A stretch of DNA of 64,000 nucleotides from Dimorphilus gyrociliatus (lineage: Eukaryota > Annelida > Polychaeta > Dinophilidae), in contig CAJFCJ010000031.1 of the NCBI GenBank assembly GCA_904063045.1, forward strand, positions 62,001 through 126,000, written 5' to 3'. The translations under genes and the position numbers were made by a program. The notes under the pieces are model-generated. The model saw nothing but the letters and a program-made list of their open reading frames with translations. It was not told the DNA's origin and searched no databases. This document shows positions 36,601-47,620 of this stretch, piece by piece; positions within the stretch are counted from its first letter, which is position 1; every line of letters starts with the position of its first letter.

Positions 36601-39600
36601 GAAGATCGGAGAGTTATAAAGGCGTTGAACGAGTTTATGGACTTGGTAGTGGAAACAGTAGCATCAATCGATGACGGTCATATTCTAGTGAAAGATATGC
36701 TAAGCATTAATTATGAAAGCATAGATTTTATATCGATAATAACTGAAATGAAACATTTCCACTATAAGAGATATCCGAACAAATTTTTAGAAATTGTTCG
36801 AATCAGACATAACGAAGCTGAATGCTGCAAGAAGTTTTTCAAAGTGTCTGAAATTCTTCTGAAACTATCCAGTTTTGTACGAAAACGTAATATTATTAAA
36901 TTATACGCTTTCGAAAAATAAATTTTCAATTATTTCAGAGTGCAATTGGAATGACAGAATTTTCACATATGATGACATAAAGATTGCCCATTTTTGCAGC
37001 GCCTCATACTCGTGGGATTTTTCTGAGATAATCTTATTTATTGAGAAAACATTTACAAGAGAATTTATAGAGACCGTTCTTTTGGGTGGTTATTGCATGA
37101 AAAGTGCAATATTTCGCTATATGCTCGTTGCAAATGAATTAAAAAATAAAAAGCTATACAACCAAAATGGAGTTACAAATGTATACTACTGTATGGCAAA
37201 ATTTGCTGTGTACGTAGTGGAAACTACCGTAAATCAGTATCAGAAATTTTCCGAAGAACTTTTCAAGGGCAGCTCAATAGACTACAAGCTATTGGAAAGT
37301 ACAAGTTTGAAAATTGACGATATTGAGAACGAGAAAACTATCGTTCGGCGCCTTCTTCAACTGGAAGGAAATGACTGCGATTCTCTCAGTGTCAGATTTG
37401 ATCAATTAAAAGGTTATCTGTTCGAGAATGAACTAGAGAACGTGGCGGTTTTGCTTGAACTTCTGGTGAACGTTTACGGCTTGAAGATTGACTTTGACAA
37501 ATCGATTTTTTTGCGTCTTGTCGTAAGTTTATAATTTCAATCATTGGGAATTTAAATAGAATATGTGTTTTCTTTCATTTATAGAAAGTTAACGTTTCGC
37601 TACCTCCTCAAAATGTACACTCTGATATTCGCCGTTTGATAAATGCGATTCTTGATCACTCTAGCGACCTATCAGTGCTAGAAATACTCGTTCAGGAGAG
37701 TGACATTATTGTTGGATTAACAGAACTAATACAAAAATACGAACAGATGGAAGAGTTTTGCAACAGACATATTTCGGGCTGTCGCGAAACGTTCAATACT
37801 AACTTGGCACTATTGATAAAGGTAATTTCACCGATTATCTTCCAATTGAAGGATGCTGATAACGTTATGGACATTATTACCCTGTGGAGACGATGTACGA
37901 AGCTTAAAGCGACACATAATACTGTTGACCTATCCGTTCCTTTTGATATTGTACGAAGGCAATTTGGATCTTATTTAGGCCTGTCGGACGTAGACGAAGA
38001 AGACATGAGCGCTAAAGTTGAAACATTAAGAGGAATAATTTGCTTTGGAAATGTTACCTTCAGTTATAGTTCCACCAAGATTAGAAGTCTTATTGTTGAT
38101 GAGGAAAGCTCGTTAGTCGAATCGGTCGTTATCGAAGAGTTGTTTAAATGGTCGAAAACGCATAAAGAATTGTTTCTGGCCATAAATTCAAGAGACGGAC
38201 TTGCAATTACTCTGTTTGTTAAATTCGTCCAGTCCGTCAAGGATCTAAAGGAAGCAATGGAAGAACTATCGAACGCGGGATTCAGTCCCTTTAAAAAATA
38301 TGATATTTCCATTATGAACCGAAAAGGCAATCGTCATGTAACGATTGAAGGCATAGCGGAGAAGAGTCTGACTGGCGCTCTAACTTTTCCAAGGCACGAG
38401 AAAATTAAAAAAATAACTCGAGCCGTTCAATGCTTTATCGAAGAATGGAAATTGAAGTTGGCGACAAAACGAGAAAGATATCCTTGCTTGAAGTATTTTC
38501 CATCGGAAAAAATCTTTACACTCGGCAAAGAAATGATAGAATTTGATCTATCCGGTACGATAACGGACGAAATGGCGCGACTAGCGGGAATATTTGCTGA
38601 CGATAAAATTGACTGTAAAGATCTTTATGATGGAATTGCCTATTCTCTGAGAATGCAAGAGGTTGACGTACACTATAACATTGACACATCGGCTCTTGCT
38701 ATTGATGATGACAAAAGGTATTGTATTGTATTTATTTTTTTATTTGTCGTAAAACTTTACCTATTTCATGTAATTATTGATCAGTATTATTGAGAATTTG
38801 TGGAACGTATGGAAAACTCATATGATGTTTATTGACGATGGCCCGTTGGGTGTAGGATTCGGTTCTATCGGACATTTCGCTGGCTATCTCTACCAATCCA
38901 ACATGAAGCGAAATACCGCTTATATCTCAATGATAACCAAAGGTCTTCCATGTCTATTTCAAGAGTCGGAAGAAACGATGCTACGAAAAATGACAATCCT
39001 CCTTATGAAGGAGAACACCGACTGGAGTATAAAGCCAAATCAAATACAACTCTGCAGTGAACAAACGACTGTTGAAGACCTTCAAATATTTCTCGAGCAG
39101 GCAGCGTTCTTCACTAATGAATTATTTTGCGTAGGGGATGTAAAATTACTGAACGAGAGCTGCGTTGAAATATTCTTTGATATTTTTCGATTTTTACTCG
39201 GAGTTGGAAAGATAGGTGAGAAAAAATGTTTATATTTTTTGTTTAGCTAATATAGTTAACTAAATGTGTGTTCCTTTATCCTTCTACCAAGGTACTATCA
39301 AACTGGCGATTTTTTGCTCGGATTCAAGTTCAACTTGTCGATTTTGTGGATCAGATATCTTCCTTAAGGCTTCTAGCGAATTCGCTCTTGACATGTCATT
39401 GCATGTTTCACGGCAACTAATTGTAAATTCAGTAATCACGAAGAGAGTGGAAATAGAAAATGAAGTGTTTATCGAGAGGAGAATGTCCCAGGTAGTTTTA
39501 AGCGGTGCAATATCAACAAGACAACACTTGAAAAACAGGACTAGACAACATTTACATCCCGACTTTAAGGATAGCAACTATTTTATTATTCGTCCTAATG

Positions 39601-39908
39601 ATGACACTTCACTTGTTGAATTAATCGAAGAACTAGACGAAATATCAGAGTACAGGAAAGAGGAGATTTTTATAGCATATCATTTTGATTTGAAGAGCAT
39701 GTCGATTCCCTTGGCCGACAGCCTTTTGTTTCGATTGACGGTCGTTGGCGCACTCGTCAAAAATGATAGATTATGGAAATGTGAAAATCGCTTTTATTTC
39801 AATTTTGAGATAAGCGAACACCAAATACAAAAATACAAGTTTGCCAAAATTCTCCCAATTATGGATTTAGGAACCGTTGAAGTTTTGGAATATGACGACA
39901 ATTTATAA
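33689..39908 (+). CDS. Truncated RNF213 paralogue: N-terminal and stalk only, no AAA, RING or RZ
   Basis: 17 exons with continuous phases: 33689-33770, 33832-33982, 34049-34248, 34329-34442, 34510-34655, 34740-34993, 35067-35288, 35344-35527, 35591-35670, 35731-36115, 36179-36307, 36361-36520, 36590-36886, 36939-37522, 37585-38717, 38785-39215, 39292-39908. Product 1722 aa. Exons 2-14 match exons 3-15 of the full RNF213 gene one for one with identical phases (2,1,1,0,2,2,0,2,0,0,1,1,0). Matching anchors include TNIVLYCVV vs TNVIFHCIV and MLIFDGF vs LYVLDGF. The last exon aligns with the start of RNF213 exon 17 but has no P-loop (no GxxxxGKS) and ends at a stop where the AAA core would begin. 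The acidic exon 2 and the UBA-like insert of the full gene are absent, and one extra phase-2 intron splits the counterpart of exon 16. The long open frame suggests a functional non-enzymatic protein, perhaps modulating RNF213 or binding its ligands; this is inference. Confidence 0.88.
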
Positions 39909-40114
39909 GTCTTTTTTTCTGGTCTAACGAAAGTCAATAGACGGATACTATCAGTATTATTTTATACAAAAATATCAATGATTACGTTAAATACCATATA
40001 TTTAAATGTATTTATACAACAAATTTTTTTAACTTTTTTACACAATTTTTCTGCAGTTTAATGTTGAATTTACACCAAATTTTTTTCAATTTTTTCATTT
40101 ACATAACAGTATTT

Positions 40115-40120
40115 AATAAA
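40115..40120 (+). terminator. Candidate poly(A) signal of the RNF213-like paralogue
   Basis: AATAAA about 207 nt past the stop codon. Confidence 0.45.
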
Positions 40121-42141
40121 TTACTTTCAGTTAATTAAAATATAACGTCTGCTTCGTTTACGTTGCAAGAACAGTTGTTGTTCGGTTTCCAGACACTCGA
40201 ATGCATTTCACTGGCAATTCGATAAGTCTTTTTTTGGATTATGTTCAATTTAAATGTGCCGTACTTTGTACGTTCGTATAGAAACAGCGCTTATAAGATA
40301 TTTTTATGTTTTAGATGAGAACATTATCATGAAATTTTGTACATATCATTGGGTAGATAAAAACCCACGACAACTATTTCTTCGATATAACAATTTGTAA
40401 CTAAATAGAAATTAAGTTCTTTTTAAAGGGAGCTTTCTGCTATTTTGAACAAGATAAATGATAGAAGAGAAATTGAGAGGATTAGGAAATCAATTAATCG
40501 CTAGTAAAGTAGTGTTTATTAGTAGAAATAAGTTGTTTTTCGTACTATTTAATTTATTATTCTCTTGATCCGTATCAATTTATATTCGAGTCATTTGAAA
40601 TGAAACCTTATCTATATAATTATCTATATAATTGAAGAAAAACAATTAAAACTTTCTTATTAAAGTTGTATAGATGCAATAGGTTGTTTATCAACAATAA
40701 CAGTGAACCAAAATCTAATAAACAAATGCAAATAATATCCAACTAAATTAGAGAAAAGATGAAAAGAGTAGACGACTTAAGAAGATAAATTTTTTGACAA
40801 ACATCATACAAGTTGTGACATATACTGTATTTAATAGATTAAACAAATTAATAAAGAAAATGACTATAAAAGATCCTATATAGTTTGTCTATGAAAGTAA
40901 TGAATTATAAATCATAGTCACTTATTAAATGGATAAAATATATTAGGAATAGATACGGAAAAAGTATATACTGTATATGTATATACAGTATATATATAGT
41001 ATATAGAAAGTAGAAGAGACAAGAGCTTAACTTCAAAACTAATCATTTTTCTCCTATTATTCCATTGTTTTGTTCGTTAATTAATCCATAACTAGATTGT
41101 TCTCTACGAAAAAGATCTGTGTCATATACATTGTCTATAAATAGTCTTATAATGCAGATATACTGGATACATAGAAAGATACATGACTATTCATAATTTG
41201 TATAAACATTTATGTATATAGTATATATTTATAACACTGTATTTATAAAAGAAAAAACATGAGGTCCTAATACAAATATTCTGCTAAATTATCCTAACCA
41301 TATGCTATAATTAACATTAACGATTAAGCAGCTAAATCTATCATTTATAATCAAATGGCTAGCCTATATGATTTGTTTCACTACATTATTGTTATTGATC
41401 TCTAAGCAATGAACTAACATTTCAAAAGAAATGACTATCCCTTAAAATAGGCTGAAAAAGGTGCTTTTCTAATGTAGAATTGATATTCTAAAATTGGACA
41501 GGGAATCAGATTTTATTCCACTTTTTTATTTGTTTGTAATCGTATTTTCTTAATGAAATTCCAATTAAAGTATAGATATATGGTTTATATATGACATATA
41601 TACAATAATTGTATAGTAATTATTTTCTAGACAGTTCAATTTAATGGTATCTCCATGATTTTTTTATCATCTAAAAATACACTTCTATACAAATCTGTAA
41701 AATAGAAACAACAATGTCTGGGAAATGATGATTACGAAAGTAAACTTATAGTATATTAATATATGTAATATATTCTAATACAATTTGATAGAATAGATTA
41801 AGTATCATTTGGCAAACACATCTGAGATAAACCTTTATTCTAATTCGAAATAACATAGAAACAATGAAAATTTAGAATCTTGTTTTTCTTTGTTTTCCTC
41901 TCTATTGATCTATGTTCACAATAAGAGGAAAGAAACAAGGAAAAAAAGATATAAAGAGAGAAATGACAAAGACCTCTTAGAAGAGAATAACAATTGATAT
42001 TATCGTAAATTAAATACATTTTTTTACTTCTCTTATTTTTTTTTAATAAAAACAAAACTAAGCAAACAAGAAACGACATGATAAAATATATAATATATCA
42101 CGGTACGATTGAAAACAAAGTTAATAAGGCTATACAACAGA

Positions 42142-42244
42142 AGAGAGAGAGAGAGAGAGAGAGTAATATTTCATCAATATTTTTCCTATACTAGGAAAAA
42201 TCATTAAAAAGAAAGAAAAAATATCCCCACCTGCCGTCCTTTCC

Positions 42245-42278
<34 letters not shown>
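42142..42278. repeat. Inverted pair of GA and CT microsatellites
   Basis: A 22-bp GA run (42142-42163) and a 35-bp, nearly pure CT run (42244-42278) lie 80 bp apart on the same strand, so they are complementary and could pair as a hairpin in RNA or single-stranded DNA. Confidence 0.8.
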
Positions 42279-43385
42279 AAGCCTTCCTTTAAAGGGAATT
42301 TAGCAAGTCGATATTCGATTGCTTATGTCGATTTTCTTTTTTACAATCATTTTCTTATATATTCAAATAAAGTTCGTCTTTTTAATCAAAAAAAAAGCGA
42401 TACGGTTTTAATTTTCCATTCTATTGATTTAAATAGGTTTTTTGATGTTTGAATTTTTTTTTATTTCATTGACAAACTTTTCTGACAAACTTTTTTTTTT
42501 TAAATGTAACCTACTTATTGATATTAATAAACAAATACTATACATATATATACTTAATAGTTGTTGTTTGTTCTCTTTTTACTTTCACTTCAAAAAAAAA
42601 CACATTTAATAAAAAAAAATTCTAGTGTCGCATAGTAATGGCGCTTATAGGCCTATATTTACATAAAGAAAAATTGATTAATGGCGTAAAAGACAGCACA
42701 TGAATTTTTGAAAAGAGGGATTGAGCGCAAACTTTGAGCTTTCATTTTCCGATAAGCAAATATTACGAATAGGCTTACTGTTCACGCTAATAATCGGTTA
42801 TTTAGAGCGGACTATATATATATAGTATATTTATATAATCTCTATATACAGTATATATATAAGACACCCGTTTTTTTCAAATCAAATAATTTTTGTTAAA
42901 TTTGTTTTTTTAAAAAAAAAAAAAGGTAAAAAAGTATGATTTAATATAAAATTCAATAAAAATTTAAAATTTGCAAACGTGACATGTAAACTTAACAATC
43001 TTAAACAAGTTAGCAGAGGATTAGCACTTACCCAATATAGTGTATGCATTAATTTCAATCCTGATCAGTATTGATTAATTTGCTAAGCTCTTGCCATTCA
43101 TATTACAAAGAAAAAAAATTGCAATATATATAATATTTATTTATACTTTGATTATTAAGCCTATTTTAGTTTAATTTCTACTATTTTCGTGAACAGTGAA
43201 CAGTCATAGGCGTTACAATGAATTTTCGCTTTTTTTAAATAAAAAAAAAAAGATGAATAAGTTCAAAAATGATTTGTTATTCAACTGTTGAAAATTAATG
43301 TTGAACTATGAAGAAATTTTTGTAGAATAGTTCAAATCTTCCTTATTAATCTACAAACTATCACATTGGCATTTTCTATATACAT

Positions 43386-43404
43386 ACACACACACACACA
43401 CACA
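43386..43404. repeat. CA-dinucleotide microsatellite
   Basis: Short uninterrupted CA run of about nine units. Confidence 0.85.
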
Positions 43405-44063
43405 AACAAAAACACCTAACCGTTGGCAAAGTATCGTAAAAATATTTAGATATACTGTATGTTTTGTATAAATTTAACTATTGTAGAGCTTTATGCTGTT
43501 ATTGAATTTTTATGCGATTGTATATGTATTTTTCTGTATTTCCTTGATATGCAACTCTATCAAGGCCTAACGATTACTATCGAGTAAAAAAGGTAAAGCA
43601 GTCATTCTGGTTTCTCTTTCAAATGGGTGTTTGTATTAAGACTCGTACAACGTATAACAAATGGATTAATGATGAGCAGAAAATAAAGCCACTTTATCTT
43701 AGTATTTTTTTGGAAGAGAGTTGAGTAAAACAGAAAAGAAAACGCTTTTTGTGCATTAAAAATGAACAATTAATCTTTCAAAAGTTACTTCTTCTCTTCG
43801 TTTCTTTTTTTTTTATTTTTTTTTTACATGTTTCATTCTAACGTTATATCTTCTAAGTTTTGAAGGAATATAGAAAAGGTGAGGAGTAGGAGGAAGAAAG
43901 CATGAATAAAAAATATCGAACGGTTACTGTTTACGCACAATTCTTCTATTTTCCAATAGATACTATTACAACTATTTGTTCCAGACAGGGCACACAAGAA
44001 GAAATAATCACACATATTACAGAAGAGACGTTATAGATATATATATACATGTGGCAGATGTCT

Positions 44064-45606
44064 TTATTTGCTATAATTCATACGTTTGTAGGTTGTACGT
44101 AGAATGCAGGCAGCAACTAGTCCAAATATCTATAGCAAAATAGAATTATCATTCTCACATTAAAAGTTACCATTAGTATTATTAAAAAGCTGAAATGGAT
44201 TTTACTAACTTGAATAGCTGCTATGCAAAAGCCTATAATCATCAATTTTATTGAATGATCGTGGTACCATTTCTTTAAAGCTTCTTCGCACCCTTGTTTG
44301 TTCAAATATTTAGAAGGGTTTCCCGTCTCCGCTTCATTTAGGCATTCTTTATACTCATCCGCAACCCTATCTTCGCCGTAATTCGAACAACAAGAATAAG
44401 GGACCATCTGAGTTCCAGGCCCACCGAACCACGTACTATTTTTGTAATCTTTATAATTGTAGACTCCGCAACATTTCAGCTGATTGCAAAAAGAGAAAAA
44501 AAAACATAATAAAATCATAAAACATCATCAAAGCATTTTACTTGGTCTTGCAAAAAATCGTAAGCGGTAGTTGTGTCGTTGACGCGTCCATACTCTTTCT
44601 GAACTTCTCGTATCATGTCATCGTGCAAATGATCGTTGATTTTTTTCTTGTATACAATTGCGAGGACAGCAACCGCTGCCTCGGCCAGCATGATAACGAT
44701 CAAACAAGCGGCGTACTACAGACAAAAAAGAATCTTTTGTAAGAAAAAACTTCGCAAGTAAAGTTAACTTTTAACGAAACAACCAATCTTCAATACAAAC
44801 ATACAAATTAAAAGCTTACCAAGAATAAAAGAGGTTGACTCTTCTTAATAGCGCCGCAACAACCGATAAGAGATACAAGGAGAACAACTCCTCCAATTAT
44901 GATAAGAATAAGGCTTATTTGACCCAACAAAGGAGCAGCTTGGCCAACGTTAACAGCATCCAGGTACTTGGATAAAGTATTATCCAATTTCATCCATACT
45001 CCCATTCCAAGTAGTCCAATACCGGAGAGCTAGAAAACATTGTTTTTTATTAACTAATTTCTTTAAAAAAGACACGAATATTTCTTATCACGAATCCAGT
45101 GCAGAAATTATTTGCTGTCAAGAAATTCTGCTGAAAAGGCAAAATTCTCGCCAAATAGGTTAATGTAGAATATTACGGGCCTTCGAATCGTCTATATACC
45201 TAGGTGTATTGTTATAAATTCAAAATTCACTATGCGTAACCAGTATAAAAAAACCGTCGCTAGGTTAGTCAAAACGGATTTATTCTACTTCTTGTATTTT
45301 CTTTTTCTTTATTTAAATATGAGAATACGTTATGTTCAATACAATCAAACGATCTTTTAGCTGTATTTTCCCTCTACATATTCATAAATACGTATAATCA
45401 CGCAAAGTTTTCTATTCTATTAGTAATGTTCTTTAAATTGGTGCCTAGGTATATTCTTATTATCGTTCAAAAATTAGGTCAAAATGAAAAATGTTCCAAT
45501 AAAAGAATAAAGAACAAAACAACCCCTTTAGTATTAATAAAATACTTACAACAAAAATTGTATTGAAGATAATCAAAAAAACTCTGGGCAAATTTCCTCC
45601 GCACAT
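44064..45606 (-). CDS. Tetraspanin
   Basis: Five minus-strand exons (45550-45606, 44820-45029, 44542-44715, 44210-44479, 44064-44129), all joined in phase 0, encode 258 aa. Four hydrophobic segments are visible: one spanning exons 1-2 (VFLIIFNTIFV..GIGLLGMGVW), one in exon 2 (ISLILIIIGGVVLLVSLIG), one in exon 3 (LIVIMLAEAAVAVLAIVY) and one across exons 4-5. The large extracellular loop has the diagnostic CCG motif (C150-C151-G152), PYSCC (C177, C178), C193 and C211, six cysteines in all, and an NST glycosylation site. Tetraspanins organise membrane microdomains with integrins and other partners in plasma membrane or endosomes. The subfamily is not clear to me. Intron 1 is long (520 bp), a common place for regulatory sequence. 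Length and architecture are typical, and no residue expected of the family is missing. Confidence 0.93.
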
Positions 45607-46459
45607 TTTTCCTTGATAGATTCTTGTATCTAGAGCGATATAGACTTTATAATTTCCTTTTTTTTTTAAAGAGGTAAAGATTTTTAGATGCAAAAAACGA
45701 ATGCTTTTTTGTGTCCAAAAATATGTCCTTAAACTGGGTTTAGAGGTAAGATACAAGTTTTCTTTGGAATGCAATATTTTATTCTATTTGCTTCCTTTTT
45801 CACTTGGTGGTGTTAATTTCTTTTTTCGTCTACCTGACTTTTATTTTATTCCAATTTTCGACTATTCTCCGATTTTTCTCCGTTCACTTTCTTCACAAGC
45901 TCTCTCTCTCTTTTTCTCTCTCTCTCCCTATCTCTCGCTCACTATTGATCGTGCTTTAGTGATTTCCTACTCGCTTCCCTTGCCTTCGCTTACTGACGTT
46001 CAACACGCAACAGAAAAGCTTCCTGAACAGTAAAAAAAAAAGGCAGCAGGGTGGCGCTATCGACCAAATCCTTTTATTCACTTTTGTATACTTTTAAAGC
46101 GCATGCGCATTAAGACTCAATACATATCTAAGAATTCGAAATACGGTTAACAAAAGAAAGGAAGGGAGGGTTTATTTAAAAGTATGGAAACAGACAGAGA
46201 GGGGGGGAAGGAAGTCTGAAGAAGAGAAACACGGGAAATATCGATTCACGCAAACATGTCAGTGTCTTTACGTATGCAAATTAGGCCTATTGTTTTATTT
46301 TATGTCACCTTGAGTACGACACTTTACAAAACAACGCATTCTTAACTGGACGGCGAACCTGACCGAGTAATCGTCTGTAACGTAGACGATTTATTTATAT
46401 TTTTAAAGTTTTAGCTATTTTACTTATAATTTCTTAATAGATATAAGTTCAGATTAAAG
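45607..46459. promoter_or_regulatory. Divergent promoter region with an NRF1-type palindrome
   Basis: The tetraspanin (minus) and the 207-aa gene (plus) diverge across 853 bp. The perfect palindrome GCGCATGCGC at 46099-46108 matches the binding site of NRF1/erect-wing, found in many animal housekeeping promoters. CT-rich low-complexity sequence lies at about 45895-45935. A plus-strand open frame at 45701-46033 is low in complexity and not supported as coding. Confidence 0.5.
46099..46108. promoter_or_regulatory. NRF1-like palindromic site GCGCATGCGC
   Basis: Ten-base perfect palindrome with eight G/C positions in an AT-rich region, matching the core of the consensus YGCGCAYGCGCR. Confidence 0.6.
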
Positions 46460-47083
46460 ATGGAGTTGACAATCATTTCGAATGATGACGAATGGAGCAC
46501 GGATAGTGGTCTATTTTCATCGTCATCTTATAAAAGTTCAACGAACGACGATTACGATTCGACTGATTACGAAACTGCCGAAAGTGGAGACGACGTAGAG
46601 AGCGTCTACCATTCGGCCAGAAGCGATTCTAGTCTGAACGACAAGTCCCCAAAGAAAAACTCTAGCCTAAGCGAAGCCCTGCAGAGAACTGCAAGACGAA
46701 TGAGTGAGGAACACTTTCTATCAGAAAATGGACCTCCCGCTCCTTTTGGTCTTCTTCGTCAATGGATCGTGGAAGGCGTTGTAGGAGGAGAGCAGATTTT
46801 AAAATACATTCCAAGAGATTGTCTAATTGGTAGACAATTAAAAGTAGCAGCTCAATTTTTCCATGTCATGAATGCTTCAACAAGACAAATGAATCATGTA
46901 ACCCATTTCCAAGGTCTTCTTATGACTCACCGATCAAATTCATGCCCTGATCTATTGATAAGTCGATTACGCAGTGTTGAAAATGTCTGGCCTAGTACCA
47001 TAAATTCGTCAATATCAAACAAATTGAAACGAACATCTCAATTAGATACAGACAGCCTTACATGGCCAAATAATATTTGGTGA
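46460..47083 (+). CDS. Unrecognised 207-aa protein, acidic Ser-rich N terminus
   Basis: Single open exon of 207 codons. I do not recognise a family. Residues 1-75 are acidic and Ser/Tyr-rich with many possible phosphorylation sites (EWSTDSG, DYDSTDYETAESGDD). Residues about 90-155 look ordered and helical (FGLLRQWIVEGVVGGEQIL, RQLKVAAQFFHVMNASTRQM), followed by a polar tail with RSNSCPDLL resembling a 14-3-3-type phosphosite. No signal peptide or membrane helix, so probably intracellular. The start is the first ATG of the frame and follows the divergent promoter. The stop codon TGA overlaps a strong donor (TTG|GTGAGTAAG), so the real protein could be spliced to further exons; AATAAA hexamers just downstream (from about 47105) argue for ending here. 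Confidence 0.62.
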   Translation: MELTIISNDDEWSTDSGLFSSSSYKSSTNDDYDSTDYETAESGDDVESVYHSARSDSSLNDKSPKKNSSLSEALQRTARRMSEEHFLSENGPPAPFGLLRQWIVEGVVGGEQILKYIPRDCLIGRQLKVAAQFFHVMNASTRQMNHVTHFQGLLMTHRSNSCPDLLISRLRSVENVWPSTINSSISNKLKRTSQLDTDSLTWPNNIW

Positions 47084-47620
47084 GTAAGTTGAAAAAAACA
47101 AAACAAATAAAAAACAAAAACAAATAAATCTATAAAAGACGTTTAAAAAAACACAACAGATGGGAAAAGATAAGGAAAAAGTGAAAGATGGATTGTGTAA
47201 AATCTTTCTCTTTTATTACTCTTTTTAAAAATGGATTTTAATTATGAGAAATAACGTCTTAATTAGTATATTTTTAAAGAAATATCTCAATTTAAAATTA
47301 AATTATTGTGCTTTTATAAAAGAAATTGACTTGGATTTTATAGTATATTAATTTTATTCAAATATAACAAATGAAACAAATTATGACCTATATCTTCTGT
47401 TCATTTCTATTCTGCTACTATTCTTACTACTACAAATCATAATAATATCATAAAATCTATATTAATTACAGGAAGTGTGGTCTTTATTTTAAGCCTAATT
47501 TTAGTAATAGACATCTGTCGGAACTGAATAAATACTCGGCTGCAAAAAAATAGACTGATTAAACAAACATTTTCCATATAAATATGATGGTCTTTAACGC
47601 GATTGTCATCAGATTTCAAC
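47084..47620. other. Intergenic interval with poly(A) signals
   Basis: Contains AATAAA hexamers at about 47105-47130 that could end the 207-aa gene, then AT-rich sequence and the short promoter of the CUB gene. No exon is seen. Confidence 0.4.

Larger units (their letters stand above)
40121..44063. other. Gene-free convergent interval, about 3.9 kb
   Basis: Lies between two convergent 3' ends. I see no supported exon. It contains ATACTGTAT-type elements at 40822, 40968, 40983, 42846 and 43452, a GA tract (42142-42163) facing a CT tract (42244-42278), a CA tract near 43386-43404, and many poly(A)/poly(T) runs. A TTTATT at 43812-43817 could be the tetraspanin poly(A) signal on the minus strand. 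Confidence 0.45.

Noticed and set aside
45701-46033. 110-codon plus-strand open frame in the divergent promoter
   Set aside because: T/C-rich low complexity overlapping the tetraspanin start; no homology.
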